DNA from: Patescibacteria group bacterium
GTDB taxonomy: Bacteria > Patescibacteriota > Minisyncoccia > Phycocordibacterales > UBA918
Length of the DNA stretch: 52,141 nt
Reading direction: 5' to 3'
Assembly: GCA_019750255.1 (NCBI GenBank)
Contig: JAIEOU010000006.1
Location: 1-52,141 of the forward strand
Part shown: piece by piece, positions 33,281 to 41,174 of the stretch
Layout of the letters: the number at the start of each line of letters is the position of its first letter
Position numbering within the stretch: position 1 is the first letter of the stretch
Made by a program: the position numbers and the translations under genes
The notes under the pieces: model-generated
What the model was told of the DNA's origin: nothing
What the model saw: only the letters and a program-made list of their open reading frames with translations
The model's database searches: none

Positions 33281-34429
33281 TTAGAATACCGGGGTTGCTA
33301 CGTATGTCAGCGTAGCGTTGTAATCATCGCCCGCTTCTTGCAAAGCAGAGATTTGAATTTGATATCCCACTTGTGTCTGACCCATATGTGGCTCAGACCC
33401 ATCGGCAGGACCGTTGTGGCGGAACACTTCAACTGGCGTTGTAGATGCAGACACATAACGATTACCGATTCCATTGACCAAATACGGGTCAGAAAGTCCT
33501 GCGGTAATGCTATTGTCATTTGTAGTAATGCCCCAATGGCCATACGTATCTTCATTGCCAATTGATGGCGTAGGGGCTACCCAAGCAGTTGGCGTACTGG
33601 TGTACGCACCGTTACTGAATCCGTCAATGTCTGCTCCGGTTGCTGATACGAGCTGCCCATCAACTTGCACAGTTACCACAAAGCCATTACTAGCATTTGT
33701 TTCAACTGACAGCTGCTGTGCGACGGTCGTAGCCACTCCTGGTACAAGCTTTCCGAACGGAATGGAAGTAGCGGTAGATGAACCGGTGGTAGACGTACCA
33801 TTGATTGACTCATTCTCTCCCAGTCCATCGACTGTAAAAGTAAGCTGAGTTTCAACCGAAGCGGTGACTTCAACCGGACTCAAAATTGCTACTCGCGTAG
33901 CTCCAACATCAAGAGTTCCTACACCGAGACTTATCTCGTATGAGCCTACTCCTGGATTGGTGATACGTTCATCTCCAGTCACTCCCTGGGTCGCATTAGT
34001 ACCGATGGCAATGGTAACCGTAGCACTGCTCGCGATCGTACCGCTACCGCTTGTGAGCGTAATAGCAGTCGCAGTGGTGGTAGCGCCCCAGACTGCCCCT
34101 GAAGGACCAGCTGCAAGAGTTACCGGCGTACCATTAACAGTGAGGTCTATGTCTCCAAAGTCGATTGCGGCAATGCCGGCAAACGTGGCTGCTGGAAACG
34201 TTACGACAATCGTACCTCCTGCTGCAACTCCATTTGGAGTATTAAACGAGAGCGTATGATTTGAAGGTAGTGCTGGTGCTGAATCTGACAAGGTGTCACT
34301 GAACGACGTGACATTTGCTGCCTCCGCAAAGCGGAATGACGTTAATCCGAGTGACCACAAAATGATCGCAATAGCTAACGTCGCGGCAGTTGCTTGGAGT
34401 AACGAGAACGAGGTTCTCGTTATACTCAT
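33281..34429 (-). CDS. Secreted beta-rich surface protein, possible S-layer-like or pilin-like component
   Basis: 382 residues. A signal peptide (about 1-37, ending FAEAAN) is followed by Ala/Thr/Ser/Val/Gly-rich beta-sheet sequence with no catalytic motif. The last 170 residues hold a module with FGKLVPG, LSVETNASNGFVV and a terminal YNATLTYVATPVF, which resembles the end of the 2051-residue protein. It is a single-gene unit with a 34.4-34.8 kb leader region and its own strong terminator. That layout fits a highly expressed structural surface protein, but function and abundance are inferred. A 13-base-pair hairpin begins at the third base of the ATG. Confidence 0.8.
   Translation of the reverse strand: MSITRTSFSLLQATAATLAIAIILWSLGLTSFRFAEAANVTSFSDTLSDSAPALPSNHTLSFNTPNGVAAGGTIVVTFPAATFAGIAAIDFGDIDLTVNGTPVTLAAGPSGAVWGATTTATAITLTSGSGTIASSATVTIAIGTNATQGVTGDERITNPGVGSYEISLGVGTLDVGATRVAILSPVEVTASVETQLTFTVDGLGENESINGTSTTGSSTATSIPFGKLVPGVATTVAQQLSVETNASNGFVVTVQVDGQLVSATGADIDGFSNGAYTSTPTAWVAPTPSIGNEDTYGHWGITTNDNSITAGLSDPYLVNGIGNRYVSASTTPVEVFRHNGPADGSEPHMGQTQVGYQIQISALQEAGDDYNATLTYVATPVF
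34397..34427 (-). promoter_or_regulatory. Strong hairpin overlapping the start codon of the surface protein
   Basis: In the mRNA, AACGAGAAC pairs with GTTCTCGTT around a CTC loop. After a 2-base bulge, GAGT pairs with ACTC, bringing the stem to 13 pairs. It covers the last base of the ATG through about codon 11. It could block or pace initiation, or protect the 5' end. Confidence 0.6.
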
Positions 34430-35039
34430 GTTTCTCTACGTTGTATTAGCTTACAGCCTTTACTGCTTTGTATCGCGACGACAGGCAGTAAAGCATGGAA
34501 AAAATCCGGACAGAGCGTAGTCTCCACACCACAAACCGTCACAAAACTATAAGCGTACACACCACGTAACACTCGGCTGAAGTGTCCACCATCGCGACGA
34601 GGGTGCAGTGATACTAATTGATCACCTCCGTAGCGCGTACTTCTTCATTCTACGCGTTGTAAAAAAAAGTTTATCTAGTTATACACAAAAATGTAACCGG
34701 AATTATTAATTTGATTTATTAAATTTAATTACGTACGGAAAACGCATGAATAATTTAGCAAGCGTACTCGCCGCCTATCTATAAAAATACCTTATGGAGG
34801 TACTGTATCTACTATATTTTTAAAAGCATTTTTCATTCAAACAACTATGGAAGTCACCAGATGTAGCTTTTACAAAAATGCTGCACTAGATATTGCGCAG
34901 GCACTATCCAAATCACACAGTAGACACACATCGGTTGCAGTTGTCTCAGATTAATAATTAGGTCTAAAAAACGCCGCATCCCTTAAGTCTAACCTTGAAG
35001 GATACGGCGCTTAATAACTTCAACAGCAGATCTGAGTCT
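34430..35039. other. 610-base intergenic region: leader/regulatory region of the surface protein
   Basis: The longest gap in the window. From the surface-protein ATG outward it holds a 9-bp inverted repeat CTTTACTGC/GCAGTAAAG (34458-34466 and 34485-34493), two copies of ATCGCGACGA (34472-34481 and 34591-34600), an AT-rich stretch (about 34661-34735) with a perfect DnaA-type box TTATACACA (34679-34687), and the terminator of the next gene. The likely promoter of the surface protein is in the AT-rich part, giving a leader of about 230 bases. Short + strand frames (such as 35 codons at 34847-34954) lack ribosome binding sites and are not called. Confidence 0.5.
34966..35009 (-). terminator. Intrinsic terminator after the 187-residue secreted protein
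   Basis: On the - strand CGCCGTATCC pairs with GGATGCGGCG (one T-G wobble) around an 18-base apical part that itself can fold, followed by TTTTTT. It begins 31 bases after the stop codon at 35040. Confidence 0.85.
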
Positions 35040-35603
35040 CTATTTCTTCTTTGTCGAAAAAGATGTCAAAACGTTATTTTTTATGACAAAATCCAGAGTG
35101 TTGGATTTTTCTATTGACTGCCGATTGGTGTCATCACATGCCCGCGCATCTAGAGGACAGTCACCAAGCACAATCATGGCTCGATACGTACCGTCATAGC
35201 GATTCTTACCTTTACCACTTGGTAGAATAAGGTCAGTGTAAGGTAGGCGAGCAACACTATTGCCAGACACTAACCAATTACCACCATAACTACTCACCTC
35301 AGGTATAGTCGGGGCTTTTCCTAATCGAGTTTTAAGACGCTCCACTACTACGGTTTTATGTGTGAAGGGATTCAGAGTTATATTCGTTGCGACCCAATGA
35401 AATGACAACTTCCCTTTCCGGTCATAATCTGCAGTTACAAGAGTCAGTTCAGGCTTACTGTTGGAAAACAATTCTTGGTAGAAAAATCCTTGATCTCCAT
35501 CAAAACCAGTTACGCCTGATACAGACTGGGCTAGTGCAGGCGTAGAAATTGTTAATGCGATTAGAACATAGGCGAATACAAGTACATTTTTTATGTTTAC
35601 CAT
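35040..35603 (-). CDS. Small secreted protein, function unknown
   Basis: 187 residues. A clear signal peptide (about 1-25, ending TPALAQ) is followed by a soluble beta-rich domain of about 160 residues. It has two cysteines close together (GDCPLDARACDD), likely a disulfide, and a Lys-rich end (SFSTKKK). No family was recognised. It is a separate transcription unit: 134 bases of non-coding sequence separate it from the dockerin gene and a strong terminator follows. A TAAAAT box lies about 75 bases upstream. Its surroundings suggest a minor surface or secreted component. Confidence 0.75.
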   Translation of the reverse strand: MVNIKNVLVFAYVLIALTISTPALAQSVSGVTGFDGDQGFFYQELFSNSKPELTLVTADYDRKGKLSFHWVATNITLNPFTHKTVVVERLKTRLGKAPTIPEVSSYGGNWLVSGNSVARLPYTDLILPSGKGKNRYDGTYRAMIVLGDCPLDARACDDTNRQSIEKSNTLDFVIKNNVLTSFSTKKK

Positions 35604-35737
35604 GGGTCGATATGTGAAATTAATTGATACTACCTGTCTTCAATTACATGATACAACTCTTCAGACAACAATTATTTTACCATTTGTGCATAGAGTTACA
35701 TCCAAGAGAAAGTCACCACAGCTGCATCCGTATACAA

Positions 35738-36841
35738 CTATCCCGTCCAGTTGAATAGTAGAATTGAGAAGTCTTCGATACCAACGCGTGCGTTCCCACT
35801 AATATCAGCCGGTGGATTTGAATCACCGCCATTAGTGCCCCACCAAAAAATAAGTATGGAGAAGTCAGTAAGGTTAACTTTTCCATCACGACTGAGGTCC
35901 GACGGCGTCGTGGCGCGACCGTCGACGCCCAAAAAAAGCTGCAAGGTACTACTCCAACTACTCTGTGTAGAAAGAGGTGCACTACCGGAGACAGAACGGG
36001 CTCTGAGGGCATATTCTGCTGCTCTGAGGCCGCTAGTATTCAGTTCAACCTGCCACGCACCAGTAGCACTCGAGGAGGCAGTGAGAGAGCGTGCGTTATT
36101 CCCAACCTGTACTTCGATACGCGCACTGGGAATTGATTGCCCGCTTACCGTTACGGTATCACCAGGATTTGGATTAGTATTAGAAACTCGAATTGTGGGT
36201 GGCACAATCAGTCCGTTTACGTTGGTGATTGCACCTTGAGTCACGTCAAAGGTGGAGTTCAGGGTAATCGACCTGGCACCACTAGTATCAGTTGTCCAGA
36301 GACCCAATGTTGCGGTTCCTGGGGACGCTTCAGCTGTAAATTCAAAGCGACCCTGTCCATCTGCCTGGACACTTCCTACGGATTCAGTGTCGAGCAAAAT
36401 ATTCACACTACGACCTGGATAACCCCGACCGGTGATACTTATCTGCGTATCACCTTGCTCACGACTTGAACCGCCACCACCTCCCGAACTACCACCAGAA
36501 GCCCCTCCACCACCGGATCCGGCTGGTTCAATTTTACAGGTAGCTGAACAGAAGTCAGAATTATCATTATTGCCGTCATCACACTCTTCGGCAAAGAGTG
36601 TCTGCAAAACACCATCACCACAATACGGACCAAAGAAACAGACAGCAGAACACTGACGTCCAGCAATAGTCGTACTGTAGGCACCGGTCTCACCAGGCAT
36701 GTCGCACTGTTCCCCGTCATCAACAATCATGTTTCCACAAATACTGACCGACAAAGTGGTCGTAGTGGTAGCCACTGTCGCAGCCCAGACACCGACTGGG
36801 GCCGCAATCAACACGAACGCGGTGATCAAAGCGAATCTCAT
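35738..36841 (-). CDS. Secreted DUF4215 - Ig - dockerin protein
   Basis: 367 residues. Signal peptide (about 1-21), then a Cys-rich DUF4215/Myxococcus-type disulfide region (about 34-105) with GNMIVDDGEQCD and CGDGVLQTLFAEECDDGN. A Gly/Ser linker (about 108-125) leads to two Ig-like carbohydrate-regulatory-type domains (about 130-310) with SITGRGYPGRSVNILLDTES and VSGQSIPSARIEVQV. The C-terminus (about 318-367) is dockerin-like: DLSRDGKVNLTD keeps the calcium ligands, while the second loop DISGNARVGIED is degenerate. It could dock on the cohesin proteins encoded at 28886-33152. It is 6 bases downstream of the DUF916-like gene, so the two are co-transcribed. Confidence 0.85.
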   Translation of the reverse strand: MRFALITAFVLIAAPVGVWAATVATTTTTLSVSICGNMIVDDGEQCDMPGETGAYSTTIAGRQCSAVCFFGPYCGDGVLQTLFAEECDDGNNDNSDFCSATCKIEPAGSGGGGASGGSSGGGGGSSREQGDTQISITGRGYPGRSVNILLDTESVGSVQADGQGRFEFTAEASPGTATLGLWTTDTSGARSITLNSTFDVTQGAITNVNGLIVPPTIRVSNTNPNPGDTVTVSGQSIPSARIEVQVGNNARSLTASSSATGAWQVELNTSGLRAAEYALRARSVSGSAPLSTQSSWSSTLQLFLGVDGRATTPSDLSRDGKVNLTDFSILIFWWGTNGGDSNPPADISGNARVGIEDFSILLFNWTG

Positions 36842-36847
36842 AGAGCG

Positions 36848-37801
36848 TTATAGAGCTTTTGCACGCCGCCGTCGAGCGCTGTAGATGGCGTAGAGAATAA
36901 GAATGACAGTCGCAAAGAGTGGAATTAACAACGACAGCTTATGGATGAACGATAGGCCCATAAAGCCAAAACCAGCGAGCTGTAGTGAGCCGTACGGAAC
37001 AATGGTCATATTCAATTCCCCACCGTGTTTAACCTCTTCTCCATTAAGAATACTAAACCGCACGAAGTAGTTTCCGGCCGGTAGACGAGTTGGTAATTCA
37101 GCCATGATCTCTTCAGTGGCGTAGGGGGCTACTTTCGTAATGCGGCCAATGTGTGACGTTTCCTCAAGAAGCAAGTTTCCGTTAAAGTCGTAGATTTTGA
37201 AAGCAACTTCTGACGGAGCTACGTCAACGTTACCGGTATTTTCAAGCAGCATCCCAAACCGGATCTTACCAGGGAAAAATAACCAAGCTACTTTGTGACC
37301 AGCATTAAGATCAGCGAGGGATACCTTACGAATTCTAAAATCTTCAATTTTTCTATCGATAACGCTGAGATTAATTTCTACCTGAGCACCAAGTGAAATA
37401 TTAACAGCACCCGCAGCAACTGCATTATCATCAGGAACTGTTTTTATCCGAATCACACCGTTGTAGTCTTTAAACTCTGCATCACTGGGGACACGAACAC
37501 GAACAGTCATAGATACCTTCTGCTCGCCACGCGGCAGTGCAATTGAGGGTCCTTCGACAATTTCTATCCAGGAAGCAATCTCAGGAGCGTCAACGGTAAC
37601 AAGTGCCTTAAGCGGAACAGATGGATCACCACGAACCAATAAAATTTGTTGCTCATAAGTAGTATTGCGGGTCAGACTTGTATTCCGAACGTAGGGCGGC
37701 GTAATACCAAAGCTAGCCAATGAAACCTCCGGGAGGAGCACAAAGAACAAGAACACACAGCAAAGAAAAACTTGCCTCCACTGTTTAAAAAAAACCCACA
37801 T
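36848..37801 (-). CDS. DUF916-like secreted Ig protein with C-terminal membrane helix
   Basis: 317 residues. A hydrophobic signal (about 8-28) is followed by two Ig-like domains with TPPYVRNTSLTRNTTYEQQI, RVRVPSDAEFKDYNGVIRI and ENTGNVDVAPSEVAFKIYD, then a membrane helix (about 288-308) and a basic tail (SARRRRAKAL). Same architecture as the genes at 19990 and 18306. The ATG at 37801 is preferred; the TTG at 37843 would run through a strong hairpin. It precedes the dockerin gene by 6 bases. That pairing suggests it anchors or escorts the dockerin protein, as DUF916-type proteins do for WxL proteins in Firmicutes (an analogy only). Confidence 0.8.
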   Translation of the reverse strand: MWVFFKQWRQVFLCCVFLFFVLLPEVSLASFGITPPYVRNTSLTRNTTYEQQILLVRGDPSVPLKALVTVDAPEIASWIEIVEGPSIALPRGEQKVSMTVRVRVPSDAEFKDYNGVIRIKTVPDDNAVAAGAVNISLGAQVEINLSVIDRKIEDFRIRKVSLADLNAGHKVAWLFFPGKIRFGMLLENTGNVDVAPSEVAFKIYDFNGNLLLEETSHIGRITKVAPYATEEIMAELPTRLPAGNYFVRFSILNGEEVKHGGELNMTIVPYGSLQLAGFGFMGLSFIHKLSLLIPLFATVILILYAIYSARRRRAKAL

Positions 37802-37815
37802 GTACGTCAGTACAT

Positions 37816-37874
37816 TATGGCAAACGCATGCCATACAACGCAACAGCCACTGCTGGGATAACAGTGGCTGTTGC
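37816..37874. terminator. Two tandem hairpins between the 617-residue protein and the DUF916-like gene
   Basis: GCAACAGCCACTG (37840-37852) and CAGTGGCTGTTGC (37862-37874) form a perfect 13-pair stem with a 9-base loop. Next to it TATGGCA (37816-37822) and TGCCATA (37829-37835) form a 7-pair stem. No T-run follows on either strand. It may be a terminator-like or mRNA-stability element starting 22 bases past the stop of the gene at 37897. Confidence 0.55.
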
Positions 37875-37896
37875 TACGTCTAGTTGTAAAACATTT

Positions 37897-39750
37897 TTAC
37901 CATTCACCCGGTTCAGACACGACTGCCATGAAGGTGTTAAGTCCTGTGTAGGCACCAGCAAGTGTAATCGTACCCGGTACAGAGATACCCCAGAACGTAC
38001 GTCCTTGAGCAAACTGAGATGTCGAAGTACTCTTTCGCACGTTGAGCTCTAGTTGAAATGGAGTCGTCGAAGAGAGGATGAAGCCGCTTGCGTAGGCCAC
38101 ACTCGATGTACCAAATCTTTGATTACTTTCCGCAACAGTAGAAGTAGCTGACGCACGACACTCGTTACCAATACTGAAAGTAGTACACATCGACTCACCT
38201 TCAACATTTTGGTCCAAACCAGCATTACCGACAGCCTGAATCGTAGTTGAAGCCGTTAGGGGTCCGACCGCAGCACCTGGTTCAAGGGCTCCGTAAGGGA
38301 TTTCAGCCGTTAGGAGAGAGAGTGCTGGGAACGTGAGGATTTCGACAAAGTTTGTTCCCACATTCAGCGTCCCGGTAGCATTGTCATCGTCCACTCCTGC
38401 TACCGCTGCTGTCCAAGAAGCAGTATTAAATGGAGAACTGCTGTCGGTCGGATCAGCCAGGAACCATAGTGGAAATGTACATGTCCAATCAACTGATGGG
38501 TCAGTCGGGCCGCCACAGGTGGTAGAGGATGCGGTGCAGGCAATATTCCAGGTGGTTGTAGCCGAACCACTCGTATAACAGTTGTTTGGGTTGTAGGCAC
38601 CGGCTGTCCCGTTACAGGTAGTCGATCCAATATCTGAGCGGAAGACCGATACTACGCTACGCACAACCTCGCTCGTACTTGCTGCGGTGAGACAACTGTT
38701 TGCGTCAGAGGTGGTAAATGCAAGCGGAAAGCCAGTAGTTTGACCGGCTGGATTCGACAACGAGATATTTAATCCACCATTAAGAGTTATTGATCCGCCG
38801 GCAACTGTGGGAGCTACATTGTTCACGATGAATCCAGGCAGTGGACCGTTAGAGCCTTGAGTTCCTCCGATTGCGACATGACCGTGCTGGTCAATAATGT
38901 AGCCGAAACCATTGTAGGCCTGATCTTGAATGACGTTTGGTAGCGTATATAAGGCCGTAGCGTTGTCGTTGACGGTCCCTGTCGTTGATGCAATGGTTCC
39001 CCCGGCTCCACATGAACGAGTTGTGGTACTGAAGTCTTGGGCGTTACACACATGCAGAATAATTGCGTCATCACCACCGACTGAGTCAGGATCAGATGAC
39101 GTTGAGGAGAACGTCACTATTTGGCTCGGATCACGCGGCGAGTTGTTGAAGTAGTTTGTAAATACTGGACGCCGATTTATGTGAAATGGCGAACTGTTAG
39201 TAGCGGAAAGACCCTGCGAAGCCGTGTTGTTACAGCGAGGGTTAACGACGTCATAGTCACATACCCAAGCGAACCACGTGTTAAGTTCACTGTAAGGTGA
39301 GACCTCGGTGGTGGTAGTTGCGGCTCGAGCTTGGGTACCGCTCGTGGTTGAGGCAGAAAGAGCCCAAAGACTTGAGGTGGCATTACAGTACGGTGCAGCG
39401 TTTGAGCGAGCGGTTGGTGTCGCGCTGCTACTGCACACAATCAGGAAGTAGGGCTGGCCGTTTGAGTCAGTGGCCGTACCTCTCCAGGCAATTTCATTAC
39501 CAGAGTTGGTCGGCGTGTTTGTTGATGACTCCGTTTCTTCATACGCCAAAACGGTCCACTGCGGTGGTGTGTTAAGAACGGTGAGAGTTGTAGAAGCCGT
39601 TGAAGTTGCTTCAGCTTTCATAAGTTCGTTCGTTCCGGCGTTAAAAAGAAACGCTAGAATAAACACACCAAGACCTACCACAGCGGTCAGAATGGTGATT
39701 TTTCCTGCAGTGTTTACGAACTTTGGGAGACTGTCTACGTTGTACGCCAT
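37897..39750 (-). CDS. Large secreted surface protein with Cys-rich Ig-like modules
   Basis: 617 residues. A membrane/signal segment (about 15-38) sits after a short polar start, so the protein may stay anchored. A Ser/Thr-rich beta protein follows with many cysteines in short spacings (IVCSSSATP, AWVCDYDVVNPRCNN, TTCGGPTDP). The C-terminal 150 residues contain IPYGALEPG and a final WGISVPG...YTGLNTFMAV. This module recurs at the end of the giant protein at 44194. No catalytic residues are seen. It has its own upstream gap with a shared 13-base motif and DnaA-like boxes. A structural surface role is inferred. Confidence 0.8.
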   Translation of the reverse strand: MAYNVDSLPKFVNTAGKITILTAVVGLGVFILAFLFNAGTNELMKAEATSTASTTLTVLNTPPQWTVLAYEETESSTNTPTNSGNEIAWRGTATDSNGQPYFLIVCSSSATPTARSNAAPYCNATSSLWALSASTTSGTQARAATTTTEVSPYSELNTWFAWVCDYDVVNPRCNNTASQGLSATNSSPFHINRRPVFTNYFNNSPRDPSQIVTFSSTSSDPDSVGGDDAIILHVCNAQDFSTTTRSCGAGGTIASTTGTVNDNATALYTLPNVIQDQAYNGFGYIIDQHGHVAIGGTQGSNGPLPGFIVNNVAPTVAGGSITLNGGLNISLSNPAGQTTGFPLAFTTSDANSCLTAASTSEVVRSVVSVFRSDIGSTTCNGTAGAYNPNNCYTSGSATTTWNIACTASSTTCGGPTDPSVDWTCTFPLWFLADPTDSSSPFNTASWTAAVAGVDDDNATGTLNVGTNFVEILTFPALSLLTAEIPYGALEPGAAVGPLTASTTIQAVGNAGLDQNVEGESMCTTFSIGNECRASATSTVAESNQRFGTSSVAYASGFILSSTTPFQLELNVRKSTSTSQFAQGRTFWGISVPGTITLAGAYTGLNTFMAVVSEPGEW

Positions 39751-39775
39751 ACTAATATATTTTTGCTAATTACCA

Positions 39776-39788
39776 ACTTCTATTTTAC
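39776..39788. promoter_or_regulatory. 13-base motif shared with 27179-27191, containing a TAAAAT box
   Basis: An exact second copy of ACTTCTATTTTAC. On the - strand the TAAAAT ends 31 bases before the ATG of the 617-residue protein gene. Both copies precede genes for large surface proteins. Confidence 0.4.
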
Positions 39789-39792
39789 GTGA

Positions 39793-39824
39793 CTCTACAC
39801 AGGTTTATACACCAGTTATACACA
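39793..39824 (+). promoter_or_regulatory. Three DnaA-box-like 9-mers
   Basis: CTCTACACA (39793), TTATACACC (39805) and TTATACACA (39816) lie in tandem; the last is a perfect TTATNCACA box and ends right at the permease stop codon. They lie between the permease gene and the 617-residue surface protein gene. Confidence 0.4.
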
Positions 39825-41033
39825 CTACTCGTAGCGGATCGCGTCAAGAGGATTCAAAGTTGACGCACGTCTCGCCGGAAATATTCCCGTGAGGTATCCC
39901 ACCGCCGCCGAGAAGAGCGCAATGAAAAGAAGAAACGTCGGCGGGAATGAGAACAGTCCAACCGCCTGTCCTCCAAACTGACCGGCCAGAATGTTTAAGA
40001 ACAAGTTCACGGCAAGCCCTAAGGTAACCCCCATAGCAATCCCCGTTACCCCACCCATAAAGCCCACTACCACCGATTCGGAAACGAAAAGGTACTTCAC
40101 ATCATTCGGTGATGCTCCAAGCGTACGCATAATACCAATCTCCTTTGTACGCTCGAGGAGCGTAACCGTCATGGTATTAAACATGCCAATTGCAGACACA
40201 AGGAGGGCAATTCCACCAAAGGTTGCAAGCACGACCTGCACCCCCTGGAAAATCTTTGACGCCTGCTCCACTGTTTTCGACAAGGCCGAAACGCGGTACC
40301 CCAGACCAATGAGACGTTCTTCCACTATTGGCAAATTTTGATTACTGTCGACACGGACCTGCACTCGTTCAAATTCCTCAATCCCGACGTAGTTGCGAAG
40401 CTCGGGGAGCATCATCATAGCGTTAAGTACTCCCTCCTCCTTTGTAATACCGCGAACGGTATACTCCTTATCAATAACCACCTCATTAATGATTCCCGTA
40501 CCGTCGTCGGCCGGCACAAGTAGTCGAAGGGAGACTTTTTCACCGATAAAGGACTCTACTTCCTCGATACCGAACAGTTTAAGTACCGCCGGAGAAAGCA
40601 TGAGAGAATTGGTGTCCGCAGCATCTTCGTCGGTAAAGACCGCTCCCTCACTTGCGGTAATACCCGCATAACGCAGATATGGAGGCTCAACACCCTGAAT
40701 AAAGACGTTACCTGTCAGCCCTTTGTACGTAATGAGTGCTGGGAAACGGGCGAGTGGCGCAGCGTCGAGCACCTCAGGCATATCTTCAAAGTCAGACACC
40801 GTATCAACCGTAAGCAAGAGACCCTGCGCTCCTGTGGCCGACACACCAAGCGAAAGGAGCGTTTCTCCAAACACAATTTGCTCCAGGATAATTTTTTGCA
40901 GACCGAAGCCAAGACCCACCAACACCACCACAGCACCAGTCCCCACCCCCATACCCAAAATCGTCAACCACGTACGTAGTGGATTGGTTTTGAACATTCG
41001 AGTCGACAGTTGTGCCAAATCTTGTACTCTCAC
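39825..41033 (-). CDS. MacB/FtsX-type ABC transporter permease
   Basis: 402 residues starting at GTG. The MacB_PCD/FtsX plan is clear: a first membrane helix (about 20-43) after NPLRTWLTILGMGVG, an external domain of about 220 residues, and three C-terminal helices (about 280-300, 325-355, 370-390) with NTMTVTLLERTKEIGIMRTLGAS and the end PARRASTLNPLDAIRYE. These proteins transmit ATP hydrolysis to the external domain rather than moving a substrate through a pore. The partner ATPase is encoded 141 bases upstream on the same strand. No periplasmic adaptor gene is nearby, as expected without an outer membrane. Confidence 0.92.
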   Translation of the reverse strand: MRVQDLAQLSTRMFKTNPLRTWLTILGMGVGTGAVVVLVGLGFGLQKIILEQIVFGETLLSLGVSATGAQGLLLTVDTVSDFEDMPEVLDAAPLARFPALITYKGLTGNVFIQGVEPPYLRYAGITASEGAVFTDEDAADTNSLMLSPAVLKLFGIEEVESFIGEKVSLRLLVPADDGTGIINEVVIDKEYTVRGITKEEGVLNAMMMLPELRNYVGIEEFERVQVRVDSNQNLPIVEERLIGLGYRVSALSKTVEQASKIFQGVQVVLATFGGIALLVSAIGMFNTMTVTLLERTKEIGIMRTLGASPNDVKYLFVSESVVVGFMGGVTGIAMGVTLGLAVNLFLNILAGQFGGQAVGLFSFPPTFLLFIALFSAAVGYLTGIFPARRASTLNPLDAIRYE

Positions 41034-41174
41034 AGATAATAAAGGACCAGTAATGCCGTCATTGCGCCTTTATTGCAGGAAAAAAGGTCGCGCCACACAC
41101 CATTACGTTCTTACCTGCACATAGTAACACTATACCCGCAGGGCTCAGCTCAATTTATTCACCCAAGAGACTCG

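Noticed and set aside
34600-34640. Stretch containing GATACTAATTGATC followed by GATCACCTCC, resembling the 3' ends of 23S and 16S rRNA.
   Set aside because: The match is about 15-20 bases only, with no rRNA sequence around it; judged chance.
34847-34954. 35-codon + strand frame between a possible promoter-like AT-rich part and the terminator at 34966.
   Set aside because: No ribosome binding site, no signal peptide or family, and it ends beside a terminator that belongs to the opposite strand.
36432-36656. Proline-rich + strand frame.
   Set aside because: It is the antisense of the Gly/Ser linker and DUF4215 region of the dockerin protein.
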